Shown here: positions 5,891 to 14,617 of the stretch, one piece after another
Layout of the letters: each line of letters starts with the position of its first letter
How positions within the stretch are numbered: the stretch's first letter is position 1
Virus record (IMG/VR): IMGVR_UViG_3300043395_002334
Coordinates: 1 to 41,795 of that record
Strand: one strand, 5' to 3'
Length of the DNA: 41,795 nt
From: a virus
Notes under the pieces: model-generated
Seen by the model: only the letters and a program-made list of their open reading frames with translations
What the model was told of the DNA's origin: nothing
Databases searched by the model: none
Position numbers and translations under genes: made by a program

Positions 5891-6301
5891 TTAAAGTACT
5901 TCAGTGGCATATACAAGCACTCTTAGTGTCGCAGGGCTTGCAGAGACTGCCGTAATGTCTATAACGAGCTCGTCACCATCGGTAAGAGATGTATTTGTAA
6001 AGCCTGATGTTTCGTTTGCATAAGAAGTAGTTGCAGAAATCGAAGCTTTCACTGTGTCAGAATTCCTTTTTACAGTGATCGTCGCAGAAGTTCCAGAAAC
6101 GATCTTGTGTTTTATTTTCGTAATAGTCATGGAGGAGCCAGAGACGGGGACCGTCACAGTTGCCTGGGTATTTGCGACAACTAGAGTTCCCTTGATTTCG
6201 AAATAGAATCGCACGTAGCGAGTAATCGCATCGGTCCGAAGATCATTGTATTGTGTAGCAGTTGCGTTTGTTCCTGCTGTGACCGCACTTGATGTTGCCA
6301 T
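5891..6301 (-). CDS. Small beta-rich tail or fibre protein, 136 aa
   Basis: The product is threonine-, serine- and alanine-rich with alternating strands (TVTVPVSGSSMTITKIKHKI, ATITVKRNSD, GDELVIDITAV, ATLRVLVYATEVL). No catalytic motif or membrane segment is visible. The N-terminus ATQYNDLRTDAITRYVRFYF resembles the start of many small tail-fibre-associated proteins. It lies 2 bp before the glycine-rich fibre gene and 22 bp after the baseplate-type gene. It could be a fibre accessory or a head-fibre-like protein. The family is not recognised with certainty. Confidence 0.65.
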   Translation of the reverse strand: MATSSAVTAGTNATATQYNDLRTDAITRYVRFYFEIKGTLVVANTQATVTVPVSGSSMTITKIKHKIVSGTSATITVKRNSDTVKASISATTSYANETSGFTNTSLTDGDELVIDITAVSASPATLRVLVYATEVL

Positions 6302-6323
6302 ATATTTATTCTACTACTTTTAA

Positions 6324-6800
6324 TCAGCCAATTGTCACACTCCATTGAATTGTCAGCGTATCTCCTGTTGTTTTAGTTCTATTTATTGCAGCTCGACAAA
6401 ACAAGGTCCCAGATCCTGGAATCGCTGACGCATCGTCTCCAAATAACCCTGCTTCTCGCAGAGTTCCGTTTGCTTCAGTTGTCGTAAAGAACGTCGAGAA
6501 TGTTGCAACATTTGCTGCTACTTCTCGAACCGATATTGTTTTTCTGAATGTTTCTGCAACTAGATCGGTATCGGTCAGATCTGGCGCTTGTGTGCTTGTG
6601 CCGACAGCACAATACGTAATGATTCCTTGATTGTTTGAGGTGGTTCCACGAAGAGCATCTGCAAGGGACGCTTTACCAGCTGTGACAAACATATTGTCAG
6701 TCAGTTGCTCATGTTTTATTTTGCCAGTCTTAGCATCTCGTAAAATAACAAGCACTTTCCCTGTTGGAATTATTCTGTCGTTTTGTATTGAGTCTTTCAT
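6324..6800 (-). CDS. Baseplate or tail-tip associated protein, 158 aa
   Basis: I use the ATG at 6800, one base after the stop of the hub gene; GGGG lies 6 nt before it. A longer frame would start at 6890 inside the hub gene. Residues about 35-65 hold TDNMFVTAGKASLADALRG, then the pattern AVGTSTQAPDLTDTDLVAETFRK and a strand-rich end (EAGLFGDDAS, GTLFCRAAINRTKTTGDTLT). The VGTGT...P...DT.L..E pattern is common in baseplate or tail-fibre-connected phage proteins. It sits between hub and fibre genes, which supports a tail-tip role. Confidence 0.7.
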   Translation of the reverse strand: MKDSIQNDRIIPTGKVLVILRDAKTGKIKHEQLTDNMFVTAGKASLADALRGTTSNNQGIITYCAVGTSTQAPDLTDTDLVAETFRKTISVREVAANVATFSTFFTTTEANGTLREAGLFGDDASAIPGSGTLFCRAAINRTKTTGDTLTIQWSVTIG

Positions 6801-6801
6801 A

Positions 6802-9696
6802 TTATCCCCATTGAAATAAATTCCATCGAGCACGTGTAATTGGCGTAGCCTGCAAGCTATCTGTGCACCATGTGGCATATGCCCCTGCACTGTCTATTGT
6901 AAGTGAATCTGTCAAGCTGTCTGAAAGAAGACTATCACTTACTGCAAGAAGCTCATCGATAACTTCGTTATCATCTAGTTCGATGAGATTTCTATTTGCC
7001 TCCAATAATTCTATCAGAAATCTGATGATTCCCATAGTCTTAGACGAGGCTATGGAAACTTCGTACTCATAATTGCCAGCCCCAAAGGACCGAGCAACCA
7101 CTTTCTGAATAATATAGTCGTCATTGATTCCATAGTCTGAGAGGTTGATATTGATATATTGCCCAGAGAAAAACCCCGTTGTGTATGTCTTGAAGCTACC
7201 CTCAACAATGGAGTCTGCATAATCTGTCAGTTCGGCTGACGCTCTGTCACGTGCTGCTGTAGTTGTTGCAATCGTTTTATCAAATATTGCAAACTCTTTT
7301 ACGCCATTGGTAATAATAGAGGCTGTATCTTCAACAGCAACTAGAATTGGTACGTCATATTGATACTCAACCCGAAGCGTGTCAGTTGTTGCTAGTACCG
7401 TGGCTCCGCTATCCTGTTCAACATATTTCTCTTGGAAGTTGAGATAGTAGTCATACCCAGAAGTATTGATATTCTTGATTCCAAGAGTCTTAGTGACACC
7501 ATTTACCTTGACGGTTACTTCGTGCGGTTTATCTGGTAGCACAAACTTTCGGACAGCTCCATCTCCCTTCGTTTCATAGAACGTCGCATCTGAGAGCTTT
7601 GTGCCGCCCCGAACATATACTCGGTTCTTCAGCTGTGAAGCATCCTTTGATATATTCATATCAAAATAATTTGCGCTTGATGAAGTTATATTAAATGGAC
7701 TTGCTGTCTGAGTAAGTGGGAAATAGTGAATGTCTTTGCTGTAATCGATATACCAGTTTCTACCTGTAAGATCTGCTATCTTTCTCAAGCACTGCGATGG
7801 CTGAATATAATTAAATTGAATCTGATCTATTGTTACCCCCTCAACCACGTTAGTTGTGGTAATGCCAAATCCTGGACAATAGGTATTAACAATATCTGCA
7901 ATTATCTCGGCATCCGTCTGATCTTGATATGTTTTATGAACAAGATTGCGATCAAGCAACCTCACATAGTCAACACAATTTACTGATGCAACAACCGTTC
8001 CATCACGCAGCCTACTAGACATGCTAATATTCACAACATATCCAGCAAATAGCCTTGTTCCAGATGATAGAGTTATGATAATCTCATCATCCGTCGAGGG
8101 AAATCCGTTTCCTGATAGATCTAGCAATTGAAACGAACAGGTATTCTGTTTATCGTTGATCATGTCCTCGATAATAAGCGTATTTATCAAGATATCGCCA
8201 GTCCTGTCAACGCCATCTATTGTTACTGAATAGGTGCTTGCTGAGGTTGTAAAAGTTTGCCAACTACTATACGAGGTCCCACTTGAATTAGTAGCAAACG
8301 CTCTGTAATAGTAGGTAGTTGCTGGGGTAAGGTCTGTAATAGAAAGAGAGAATGTCCCTGTGGTAAAAGATCCATCCTCGTAAACTTCTTTGTCTGGGTA
8401 ATCAACAGTATTGTATTGGAACCCCCGTCTAGTAATTGTCGACGTGCCCGCTGCTGTAATTTCTCCGTTTCCAGTAACATAAGTTTGCGAGATTCCGCTT
8501 GCCACCGAGATACTGAGCTCTGGGACACTTGATGGACCATATGCAACCAACATCCAGATAGTCGATATGCTTGTTCCGTTATTTGCATCCGCTGACTTTC
8601 TAAACCCTATCTGCGCAGTGTCAAGCAAAGCTTTGGTCCATGGAGTACTTGAGGCCCCAGGTAGACCATACAATGATAGCGGATAGGTCTTTGGGTTCGA
8701 GTTCGCATTTGTTACATAACTTGTTGAATTTGGCTGAATAGCAGAGGATTCTTCAACGGTCCCACCCGATTCTGATTTGACACGCACAACAAAAGAGTCA
8801 TTATCTGTTGATGCGGCACTACCTTTATACCGAACCCCGACGTGTACTACTTTTATTGTACTTGTGCTTGTTATGCCAGCTGGGGTGTTATCAATATTGT
8901 AGTCGTCAAGCTCGCCAACCGCATCTGTTCCAGAATCTATCGTAAGAGCTGAGGTTGCATCATCTGGAGTAACTTCATCAACCGCCTGATAGTTATTTGC
9001 CGATTCTGGGTCTATCTCATTTGCATCTCCCGCAGCATTTGGCCCAAGTCTAATTATGTGCTCTTCTCCCACCCATGAATTCTCATACGAGCCAGAATCA
9101 TCATTTAATGCAATATCATCAAAATATAATGTATATTCGTCATTGCCCGAGTCCGTCTTGCCCAACACAATCTGTTGCAGGCCAGCTGCAAGATTGATTG
9201 TTGCAGAAGCAAAAGATGTCCCGTCGATCCTACCTTCTACTGCCGTTGTGGAGAGAGTCGTGCAGGCCAGCTTTATTTCAATTCTGTACCATGTATTAAG
9301 AGAAAGAGCTGATGAATCCGATCCTATCTGAGCAGTGTCCTCTGTGTTCCATAACTCCAAAGTGAGATCTGCATTGAGCTTTAAGGTAATTTTGTCAGTT
9401 ACATTATCGCTCCTCAATACTGCGATATTTATCGTGTCACCTGGGGTTTCTGCTATATAAAGATCAAATTTTAGATAGTAGTCATCTGCTGTTGCGGTAC
9501 TTTTAACAACATACCGAACATTTGATCTTGGATGCACTGCACTTACATACTTAGATTCAAATGAATATGTCCCGCTTTTTACGGGAGAAGTTACTATATT
9601 AGCCGATTGTCCAGATGTGCCTTCTGAAAGATCAGATATTTCAACGCCAGCTGTCAAGCTGTTGAGCTCAAACCCAGAAGACAATAAACGTGCCAT
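6802..9696 (-). CDS. Large fused tail-tip protein: lectin-like and FN3-like domains plus baseplate hub
   Basis: The 964-aa product appears modular. Residues about 1-205 look like a LamG or concanavalin-like jelly roll (SYENSWVGEE closes it). Residues 210-395 form another beta domain. Residues 395-487 are an FN3-like domain with ITRRGFQYNTVDYP and TPATTYYYRAFATNSSGTSY. Residues about 488-860 match the hub or late-control D-like fold (VTIDGVDRTGDILINTL, CSFQLLD, FAGYVV, CVDYVRLLDRNLV, LRKIADLTGRNWYIDY). The helical C-terminus is serine-, leucine- and aspartate-rich. It follows the tape-measure gene by 1 bp, the normal place of distal tail and hub proteins. Combining carbohydrate-binding modules and the hub in one chain suggests that it both caps the tail and binds the host surface. 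Confidence 0.8.
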   Translation of the reverse strand: MARLLSSGFELNSLTAGVEISDLSEGTSGQSANIVTSPVKSGTYSFESKYVSAVHPRSNVRYVVKSTATADDYYLKFDLYIAETPGDTINIAVLRSDNVTDKITLKLNADLTLELWNTEDTAQIGSDSSALSLNTWYRIEIKLACTTLSTTAVEGRIDGTSFASATINLAAGLQQIVLGKTDSGNDEYTLYFDDIALNDDSGSYENSWVGEEHIIRLGPNAAGDANEIDPESANNYQAVDEVTPDDATSALTIDSGTDAVGELDDYNIDNTPAGITSTSTIKVVHVGVRYKGSAASTDNDSFVVRVKSESGGTVEESSAIQPNSTSYVTNANSNPKTYPLSLYGLPGASSTPWTKALLDTAQIGFRKSADANNGTSISTIWMLVAYGPSSVPELSISVASGISQTYVTGNGEITAAGTSTITRRGFQYNTVDYPDKEVYEDGSFTTGTFSLSITDLTPATTYYYRAFATNSSGTSYSSWQTFTTSASTYSVTIDGVDRTGDILINTLIIEDMINDKQNTCSFQLLDLSGNGFPSTDDEIIITLSSGTRLFAGYVVNISMSSRLRDGTVVASVNCVDYVRLLDRNLVHKTYQDQTDAEIIADIVNTYCPGFGITTTNVVEGVTIDQIQFNYIQPSQCLRKIADLTGRNWYIDYSKDIHYFPLTQTASPFNITSSSANYFDMNISKDASQLKNRVYVRGGTKLSDATFYETKGDGAVRKFVLPDKPHEVTVKVNGVTKTLGIKNINTSGYDYYLNFQEKYVEQDSGATVLATTDTLRVEYQYDVPILVAVEDTASIITNGVKEFAIFDKTIATTTAARDRASAELTDYADSIVEGSFKTYTTGFFSGQYININLSDYGINDDYIIQKVVARSFGAGNYEYEVSIASSKTMGIIRFLIELLEANRNLIELDDNEVIDELLAVSDSLLSDSLTDSLTIDSAGAYATWCTDSLQATPITRARWNLFQWG

Positions 9697-9697
9697 G

Positions 9698-11413
9698 TTA
9701 GAATCTCAATTGCATTTGTAACTTTTTCACGATGTTATCGCCGATCTTCTCGCCCAATCTCTGTGCAGCAAATTCGTCGCTGATAATAGCATCATTAAGG
9801 TTCACCACGAGGTTTGCAATACTCCCGCCAGTCATGCTCGAAGACACTCCAACAGCTGCTCCATGGGCTGGATTTACTATGCCCACGTCGAGATCTTCCA
9901 TTGCTCTGTTGACCAAGTGCACTCCACGATTAACAATATCAAGAACCGAAGGCGAGTGCCGCTTTGTGAAATCAAGGGCATCTTTGATCTTATTCATGAT
10001 ATCCTGAATCCTATTCCATGCGTCCAAGAATGGTGAAAGCAGGGCCGCAAGGATCTTTACTCCTACATTTTTCAGTACCCCAACAAACGAATTCCATTGC
10101 TCAGACAGGAAATCTAGGAGATCTCTTCCTGTCTCTTTGATCTTGTCCCAATTCTTTATGATCAAATACCCTATCGCAATAAGCGCAGCAATTGCTGCTA
10201 TCACCAAGAAAATAGGTGACGTGAGGACCGCTAGAGCAGCATTAAGAAGCCACGTTGCGGCAGTTACTGCAATAGTAGCCGTTGTCTGCGCAATGGTTAC
10301 TGCGGTATGAAGAATGAAAGCTGCTGTTGCAAGCCCCAGCTGAATAGTCTTCATAATCAACATCGCAATGACATTCCATCCCTCGATCCCAAATGCAATA
10401 ACAGCGGTAGTTGCATTTGTAACAGCCATTACAGTATTTATGGCCATTTGTGTGGCGACTGCTATCAGCGCTGGGATGAAGAATACTGTAAGTGCTGTTA
10501 CAACACCTCCCACCACACCCCTATGCTTTTCCATAAATTCAGATACTTTTGTGACCGCATCTGTCATTGCCTGGATACCCGCAATTACGGCAGGTGCCGC
10601 AGCGGTTGCAAATTCAATAAGCGCCCCAGTAGCATTTTTTACTGCATCAAAAAGGCCAGATTGCATAACAATGTTGATCCCTATCTGTTGCAGTGTATCT
10701 TCTAGGTTGCTCTTGAGTCCCTGTAGAGATGATGACTGACGGATATTTGCTTCATGATACTTCCCACCTTCCCCAGCAGCCTTAGCAAGCGCATCTGAGA
10801 TCATGTCATATGTAATATCCATTTCTTTGAGCTTTTCTATGGGTAGCTTGGTGCTGTCTGCAAGTAGTTGATATACGTTGATTCCGTTGAAGGCAAACTG
10901 TTTCATATCCATCTCCGTTGCTTTTCCAACATTTTTGATTTGCTGAAGGTTTACGACTATACGATCAAGCTCCACTGCACCTTTACCATTTGCTGAAATC
11001 GCATCCCCAAGATTTAATATGTCTTGTTCTGCTTTGCTGGCCTCGACACCTGCGGAAATAAGAAGTTGATTGGCAGTGATAAGACCAGAGACATTAAATG
11101 GAGTTTTTAGAGCATCTTTACGGATTGTTGCAATATGTTTCTCAGCCTTTTCTTGATCTCCCAAAAGCGTGGTGAGAGCAATCATTTGCTGTTCATATTC
11201 AGCCGCATCATCAATAGCTTTCTTTCCCAAGAAAGCTGCCATCCCAACACCTGCTGTGGTTGCGGCAACAGCCAGAAGTTGCATGGTGTTTGCCACAGAG
11301 CTGATCTTACTACCAAAAAGTTCGGCATCTTTACGAGCAGCATCTAATCCGTTTTTTAATCCAGATATATCTGCGGTGATATGTGCTACAACAGAACCAA
11401 CATCAAATGCCAT
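9698..11413 (-). CDS. Tape-measure protein
   Basis: Tape-measure proteins set tail length and help DNA cross the host envelope. This 571-aa protein starts with the typical ADISGLKNGLDAARKDAELF segment, has the tape-measure core LTTLLGDQEKAEKHIATIRK and MDMKQFAFNGINVYQLLAD (about residues 80-190), and contains long hydrophobic stretches at about 300-430 (VVGGVVTALTVFFIPALIAV; FLVIAAIAALIAIGYLII). At about 1.5 angstrom per residue the length predicts a tail near 85 nm, a fairly short siphovirus tail. It lies between the tail chaperone genes and the hub gene, as expected. Confidence 0.9.
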   Translation of the reverse strand: MAFDVGSVVAHITADISGLKNGLDAARKDAELFGSKISSVANTMQLLAVAATTAGVGMAAFLGKKAIDDAAEYEQQMIALTTLLGDQEKAEKHIATIRKDALKTPFNVSGLITANQLLISAGVEASKAEQDILNLGDAISANGKGAVELDRIVVNLQQIKNVGKATEMDMKQFAFNGINVYQLLADSTKLPIEKLKEMDITYDMISDALAKAAGEGGKYHEANIRQSSSLQGLKSNLEDTLQQIGINIVMQSGLFDAVKNATGALIEFATAAAPAVIAGIQAMTDAVTKVSEFMEKHRGVVGGVVTALTVFFIPALIAVATQMAINTVMAVTNATTAVIAFGIEGWNVIAMLIMKTIQLGLATAAFILHTAVTIAQTTATIAVTAATWLLNAALAVLTSPIFLVIAAIAALIAIGYLIIKNWDKIKETGRDLLDFLSEQWNSFVGVLKNVGVKILAALLSPFLDAWNRIQDIMNKIKDALDFTKRHSPSVLDIVNRGVHLVNRAMEDLDVGIVNPAHGAAVGVSSSMTGGSIANLVVNLNDAIISDEFAAQRLGEKIGDNIVKKLQMQLRF

Positions 11414-11416
11414 ATA

Positions 11417-12096
11417 TTAAGATTTTACTATAAACTTTGGGTTATTACTCAAGGCATCTTTCAGCCGATTGAATCCATGAATATCAAAGTCCTCGGATTT
11501 ATCCTCTCTCGAATTGATCTGTAGGGACTTCCACAGCGGTTTTTGATCGCCCTGTTTCAAATGTGGATTGGTGGAAATAGCCAAGAGCATAAGGTAATTA
11601 TCATATCTTCTCTCTTTTATTCTCGCAAAAATAATACCCAATTCTTCGGGATATATCTCTTCCAAAATGACCCTTTTGGCCCATCCGTACTCGTGTGCTA
11701 GTGTGTCGATTATTGACCAGAGGACTGTGTCAAGGTTTGTTTCGCCGCTGTTTCTGGACGGGCCAGAACTTTTTTTATGCTCGAAAATACATCCTTGAAG
11801 TTGTTGACCTCAAATACTGCCTCAACAATCTTTATACACTCATCAAGCCCAAGCTCCTCGATCTCTTCTCGCTTCAATTCAGTAGCAATGGTCATGATAT
11901 CGATAAACTCGGGAAGGCTCTCTGCGATGACGAGAGGAATCCTTGATAGGACATCTTCGTTAGAAAGTCCATCAAGGCCAGATATCTGCTTCGGTAATGT
12001 TTCCAGAGCCTTTAGAAGCTCTACGTATCTACCAATAGGAAGTTTTTTTATTTCGATCTTTCGATCGTCTAGTTGTACTGTTATTGCTTTTCTCAT
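11417..12096 (-). CDS. Tail assembly chaperone GT, made by -1 frameshift
   Basis: The upstream chaperone frame contains the in-frame heptamer A-AAA-AAA (plus-strand T7 at 11770-11776). Slipping back one base at this site moves the ribosome into a second frame that runs to 11417. The second frame has no good start of its own, but upstream of its first ATG it keeps protein-like sequence such as ETNLDTVLWSIIDTLAHEYG and WAKRVILEEIYPEELG, which fits the C-terminal part of a tail chaperone. The fused product would be about 226 aa. This G and GT arrangement is conserved in siphoviruses such as lambda. The second part alone is therefore not a separate gene. Confidence 0.8.
11710..12096 (-). CDS. Tail assembly chaperone G (zero-frame product)
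   Basis: This protein binds the tape-measure protein during tail assembly and is absent from the virion. The ATG at 12096 begins MRKAITVQLDDRKIEIKKLP, a typical chaperone start; an in-frame ATG at 12135 would add MANVVIVPAFQII. Neither has a clear ribosome binding site. The body (GRYVELLKALETLP, IPLVIAESLPEFIDIMTIAT, ELGLDECIKIVEAVFEVNNF) is helical. The slippery heptamer lies near codon 109, about 20 codons before the stop, so part of the ribosomes make the longer GT product. It lies between the major tail protein and tape-measure genes. Confidence 0.85.
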   Translation of the reverse strand: MRKAITVQLDDRKIEIKKLPIGRYVELLKALETLPKQISGLDGLSNEDVLSRIPLVIAESLPEFIDIMTIATELKREEIEELGLDECIKIVEAVFEVNNFKDVFSSIKKVLARPETAAKQTLTQSSGQ

Positions 12097-12146
12097 GATA
12101 ATTTGAAAGGCGGGTACTATGACCACGTTTGCCATCAAATTAGGGT

Positions 12147-12656
12147 TTATGTTGTTGAGTCACCTATGAGTCCAAGGTAATTACCGTCAGACTTGGTTTC
12201 GTCGAGCAATGCTTCGAACGTTACCTCAATAACTTTCTCCTCGTCGTTCTTGTGTGGAAGCACGACTGTGCTGGAAACGTATGCTTTGTGGAAGACAATA
12301 TCGTGTCGTCTTGTTCCCTCTGCTTGAGGATGAAGGACGAGTTGATATGAGTCAGCTTTAGCAGACTGTCCAGCGGAGGCCCCAATTGTAATTCGGCTGT
12401 TAGCTGCACCAGCAAATGTTGCTTGTGGAATTGAGTTCCTCAAGTTGGCTATGGTGTATTCTGCAAGAGGTACTTTTGCTGTCAGTTTTTCACCAATCAG
12501 CTTTTTCTCTACTACAGTTTCACCGTACTTATCAACCGATACATCTTTGTATACTGGTTCATAAGACACCTCAACCCCTCCTTTAGTATGACCAAGGTCA
12601 GTACTATTGAAGGTCACTGTACATACTCCAACCTGTACGTTGGTTATATCCGCCAT
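12147..12656 (-). CDS. Major tail protein (tail tube)
   Basis: Major tail proteins stack as rings to form the tail tube. This 169-aa protein has the typical beta-rich layout: ADITNVQVGVCTVTFNSTDL at the start, a central KYGETVVEKKLIGEKLTAKV hairpin loop, PLAEYTIANLRNSIPQATF, and a strand-rich end (YQLVLHPQA, RRHDIVFHKAYV, EKVIEVTFEALLD). A near-perfect ribosome binding site (AAAGGAGGTGAG) precedes the ATG, fitting a very abundant protein. It follows the Com-like zinc-ribbon gene and precedes the chaperones. Confidence 0.85.
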   Translation of the reverse strand: MADITNVQVGVCTVTFNSTDLGHTKGGVEVSYEPVYKDVSVDKYGETVVEKKLIGEKLTAKVPLAEYTIANLRNSIPQATFAGAANSRITIGASAGQSAKADSYQLVLHPQAEGTRRHDIVFHKAYVSSTVVLPHKNDEEKVIEVTFEALLDETKSDGNYLGLIGDSTT

Positions 12657-12658
12657 GA

Positions 12659-12892
12659 TTATTTCTCACCTCCTTTCGATGGGAATTGTTTTTGCAATTC
12701 TTTTATGAAGGTCTTTCCTACATCTCTATATCTCATATTAAAAATACTTATAAATTCACAATTCGGACACTTGAAAATAAAAAGGCCGACTTTTATATTT
12801 TCATACCCTATTAGCTTTCTGCATATGTCATTTTTGCATCGCAGCTCTTTTACTGCATAGCCGTCGATTATGATTTGTAGATCATTTCCCAT
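12659..12892 (-). CDS. Com-like zinc-ribbon protein, 77 aa
   Basis: The cysteines CKNDIC (about residues 19-24) and CPNC (about 42-45) flank KLIGYENIKVGLFIFK, matching the pattern of phage Com-type zinc ribbons, which in Mu activate translation of a downstream gene. The C-terminus (KTFIKELQKQFPSKGGEK) overlaps the ribosome binding site of the major tail protein gene, and the stop lies 2 bp before its start. A role as translational regulator of the tail gene is possible by analogy only. The gene lies inside the head-tail connector cluster, an unusual place for such a protein. Confidence 0.7.
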   Translation of the reverse strand: MGNDLQIIIDGYAVKELRCKNDICRKLIGYENIKVGLFIFKCPNCEFISIFNMRYRDVGKTFIKELQKQFPSKGGEK

Positions 12893-12893
12893 T

Positions 12894-13268
12894 TTAACGT
12901 GTTCTACATTGAAAATTTATTGAAAACTCATCTAATCCTCTCTCATTCCTACCCAGATGACCACCTTCTGAGATAGCATGAATGAAATAGAAATACGTCG
13001 AGCCAATCGTTGATCCCTGTACCTGATGCAGGAGCGATCTGATCGTAGCAAGTTTTGTTTTACCAGCAGAGTAAGTTGCCGCTCGAATAAATACCTGGAA
13101 TGTTGGCTCTTTAGTTGGGATATAGATATCTGGCTTCATGCCACCCGTATCAATGACTGCCACAAGCGCATTTGCAGCATCTGGTACGTACGATTTGAAT
13201 ATGTCGGTCCCCACGGTCCCGACCGAATTTGTTTGCAGATATGTTGCTATGTCGTCGATAAGTGCCAT
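12894..13268 (-). CDS. Tail terminator / minor head-tail protein
   Basis: The 124-aa protein fits the size and position of a tail-terminator protein, which caps the tail tube and joins it to the head. It begins MALIDDIATYLQTNSVGTVG, continues with a beta strand pair (NALVAVIDTGGM, TFQVFIRAATYSAGKTKLAT) and a helix (LATIRSLLHQVQG), and ends with SINFQCRTR. This resembles DUF3168- or minor-capsid-type proteins of this fold. It lies directly after the tail-completion gene and before the Com-like and major tail genes, matching standard gene order. Confidence 0.75.
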   Translation of the reverse strand: MALIDDIATYLQTNSVGTVGTDIFKSYVPDAANALVAVIDTGGMKPDIYIPTKEPTFQVFIRAATYSAGKTKLATIRSLLHQVQGSTIGSTYFYFIHAISEGGHLGRNERGLDEFSINFQCRTR

Positions 13269-13269
13269 A

Positions 13270-13629
13270 TTACTTTAGTCCCCCCGACATTGCGTCTTTG
13301 AAATATTGTATAAAGACGTGCAGGTTATTTTTAATTGGATCTTCTAGATATTTCCCCTTCCTTCCTTTCTGGAATCTATATTCTGGGTGTTCATGCAGTC
13401 GTGCTGCATACACCTTATTGTACCCCACTATCGACTCGTCATCCAAGTCTTCAACATGGCCCGATGCTTGTAGAAGCCCTTTATCGTGTGGGACCTCAAA
13501 AGTTGACAGCCTCAAGATCTCGCTGGCCACATCTCTTATGCCTCTGGTCTTGACTTGTTTCATCACATTGTCCAGTCTCCCGAGGCCCTTCACAAAATCT
13601 GAAATGTCAATCGTTATGTTGCTACCCAT
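13270..13629 (-). CDS. Tail completion protein, HK97 gp10-like
   Basis: This 119-aa protein has the pattern of the gp10 family: an N-terminal DISDFVKGLGRLDNVMKQVK helix, VASEILRLSTFEVPHDKGLL (the usual phrase before the tested beta strands), and YNKVYAARLHEHPEYRFQKG, which matches the conserved Y-A..hE.G-type segment. Family members complete the head-tail joint. It overlaps the stopper gene by 16 bp and is followed after 1 bp by the tail-terminator gene. Confidence 0.8.
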   Translation of the reverse strand: MGSNITIDISDFVKGLGRLDNVMKQVKTRGIRDVASEILRLSTFEVPHDKGLLQASGHVEDLDDESIVGYNKVYAARLHEHPEYRFQKGRKGKYLEDPIKNNLHVFIQYFKDAMSGGLK

Positions 13630-13937
13630 TCTACTAGAGATAGTCTGGTATTATTCGTATTCCCCTGCCCATCGGTGGCCGTATAAACACCAGCAACCTT
13701 ATAATCGTGGCTACTGTAAACTACTTTGTCATTCACATTGACTGTTGGCTCTCCAGCCAAATATACTATTGCAACAAGCTGAATTACTTGGCCCGTTGGA
13801 AGCATAAAAGTTTTTGCGGTCCTTTGAAATCTGCAACTGTATGTCGTGCCAGACCCCACAGTCTCACGACCATAGGCGTTATAACCCGACTTGTTGTATA
13901 TGACTATAGATTGATTGAGTAATCCTTTTAGACTCAT
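13614..13937 (-). CDS. Head-tail stopper (head closure) protein
   Basis: The 107-aa beta-rich protein begins MSLKGLLNQSIVIYNKSGYN, then has the GRETVGSGTTYSCRFQRTAK hairpin and VNVNDKVVYSSHDYKVAGVY, a pattern shared by small head closure proteins of the SPP1 gp16 or HK97 gp7/8 kind. Such proteins plug the connector after packaging. It overlaps the connector gene by 4 bp (ATGA) and the next gene by 16 bp, so the four connector genes are translationally coupled. Confidence 0.75.
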   Translation of the reverse strand: MSLKGLLNQSIVIYNKSGYNAYGRETVGSGTTYSCRFQRTAKTFMLPTGQVIQLVAIVYLAGEPTVNVNDKVVYSSHDYKVAGVYTATDGQGNTNNTRLSLVEWVAT

Positions 13938-14614
13938 GAGATTATTCGCCCCAGTCTGTTTTTAATGCCCCGTAACAATAGTTTCGCCTTTGGGGCAATG
14001 AGACGATCTACTGTTCCCGAACCTTCAGCGTTTGTATATGAGTAATCACCAATGCTTTCAGAAGATTTGCTTGAATCATCCGTCGAAAAGAAAGAAGACC
14101 CCATTTGGATTATGTATTCTACTTGAGCGGCGGTCGCCCGCTTGACAGCCTCTGGGATCGATTTATAGTGCTTGGCAGGTGTTTCGTTGCCGTTGTACCA
14201 CGTATCGCTAAACCGTGGGAATTTTCCTACCTGAAATATCTTGTAAACACTTGTAGAAGTTGGGGCTGTTGTGACAGTCTCCATCGTGACCGTCCCCGTA
14301 CTCGTGTTTGCAGTGATGCGGACCCGTTGACCCGCTCCAGTACCACCTATAAATTCAACCATGCATCCTGCGAGATAATCTGTTTCAAAGTTATTCTGAT
14401 GAGCTGAGTCAAGTACAAAAGATGTTGTTGTACCAGACTGCGCTTTGCCATTGAATGAGTCTTGTATGAAAGAGTTTTGGGGACCGACGTATGAATCGAT
14501 TATCTCCTCAGCCATTGAGATCTGATCTAGGGCTTCGGTAGTATCAAGAACCGTAATATCGGCAAATTGCTCTAGTTCAGCGATCGTTAGATAATTTCTT
14601 CGACTTGTTGCCAT
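13934..14614 (-). CDS. Head-tail connector (adaptor) protein with inserted beta domain
   Basis: Connector adaptors bind the portal ring. This 226-aa protein starts with the usual helical RRNYLTIAELEQFADITVLD and QISMAEEIIDSYVG and ends with AVKRATAAQVEYIIQMG and LIAPKAKLLLRGIKNRLGRI, the hallmark helices of the gp6 or gp15 adaptor fold. Between about residues 55 and 130 is a beta domain (GAGQRVRITANTSTGTVTME) not present in minimal adaptors. It has a clean ribosome binding site (GGGAGG, 9 nt before ATG). It follows the 14-residue-repeat protein gene, not the coat protein as is usual. Confidence 0.8.
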   Translation of the reverse strand: MATSRRNYLTIAELEQFADITVLDTTEALDQISMAEEIIDSYVGPQNSFIQDSFNGKAQSGTTTSFVLDSAHQNNFETDYLAGCMVEFIGGTGAGQRVRITANTSTGTVTMETVTTAPTSTSVYKIFQVGKFPRFSDTWYNGNETPAKHYKSIPEAVKRATAAQVEYIIQMGSSFFSTDDSSKSSESIGDYSYTNAEGSGTVDRLIAPKAKLLLRGIKNRLGRIIS

Positions 14615-14617
14615 ATA

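Noticed and set aside
11417-11665. Separate 82-aa gene starting at the ATG at 11665
   Set aside because: Protein-like sequence continues upstream of this ATG to the slippery site, so it is the second half of the frameshifted chaperone.
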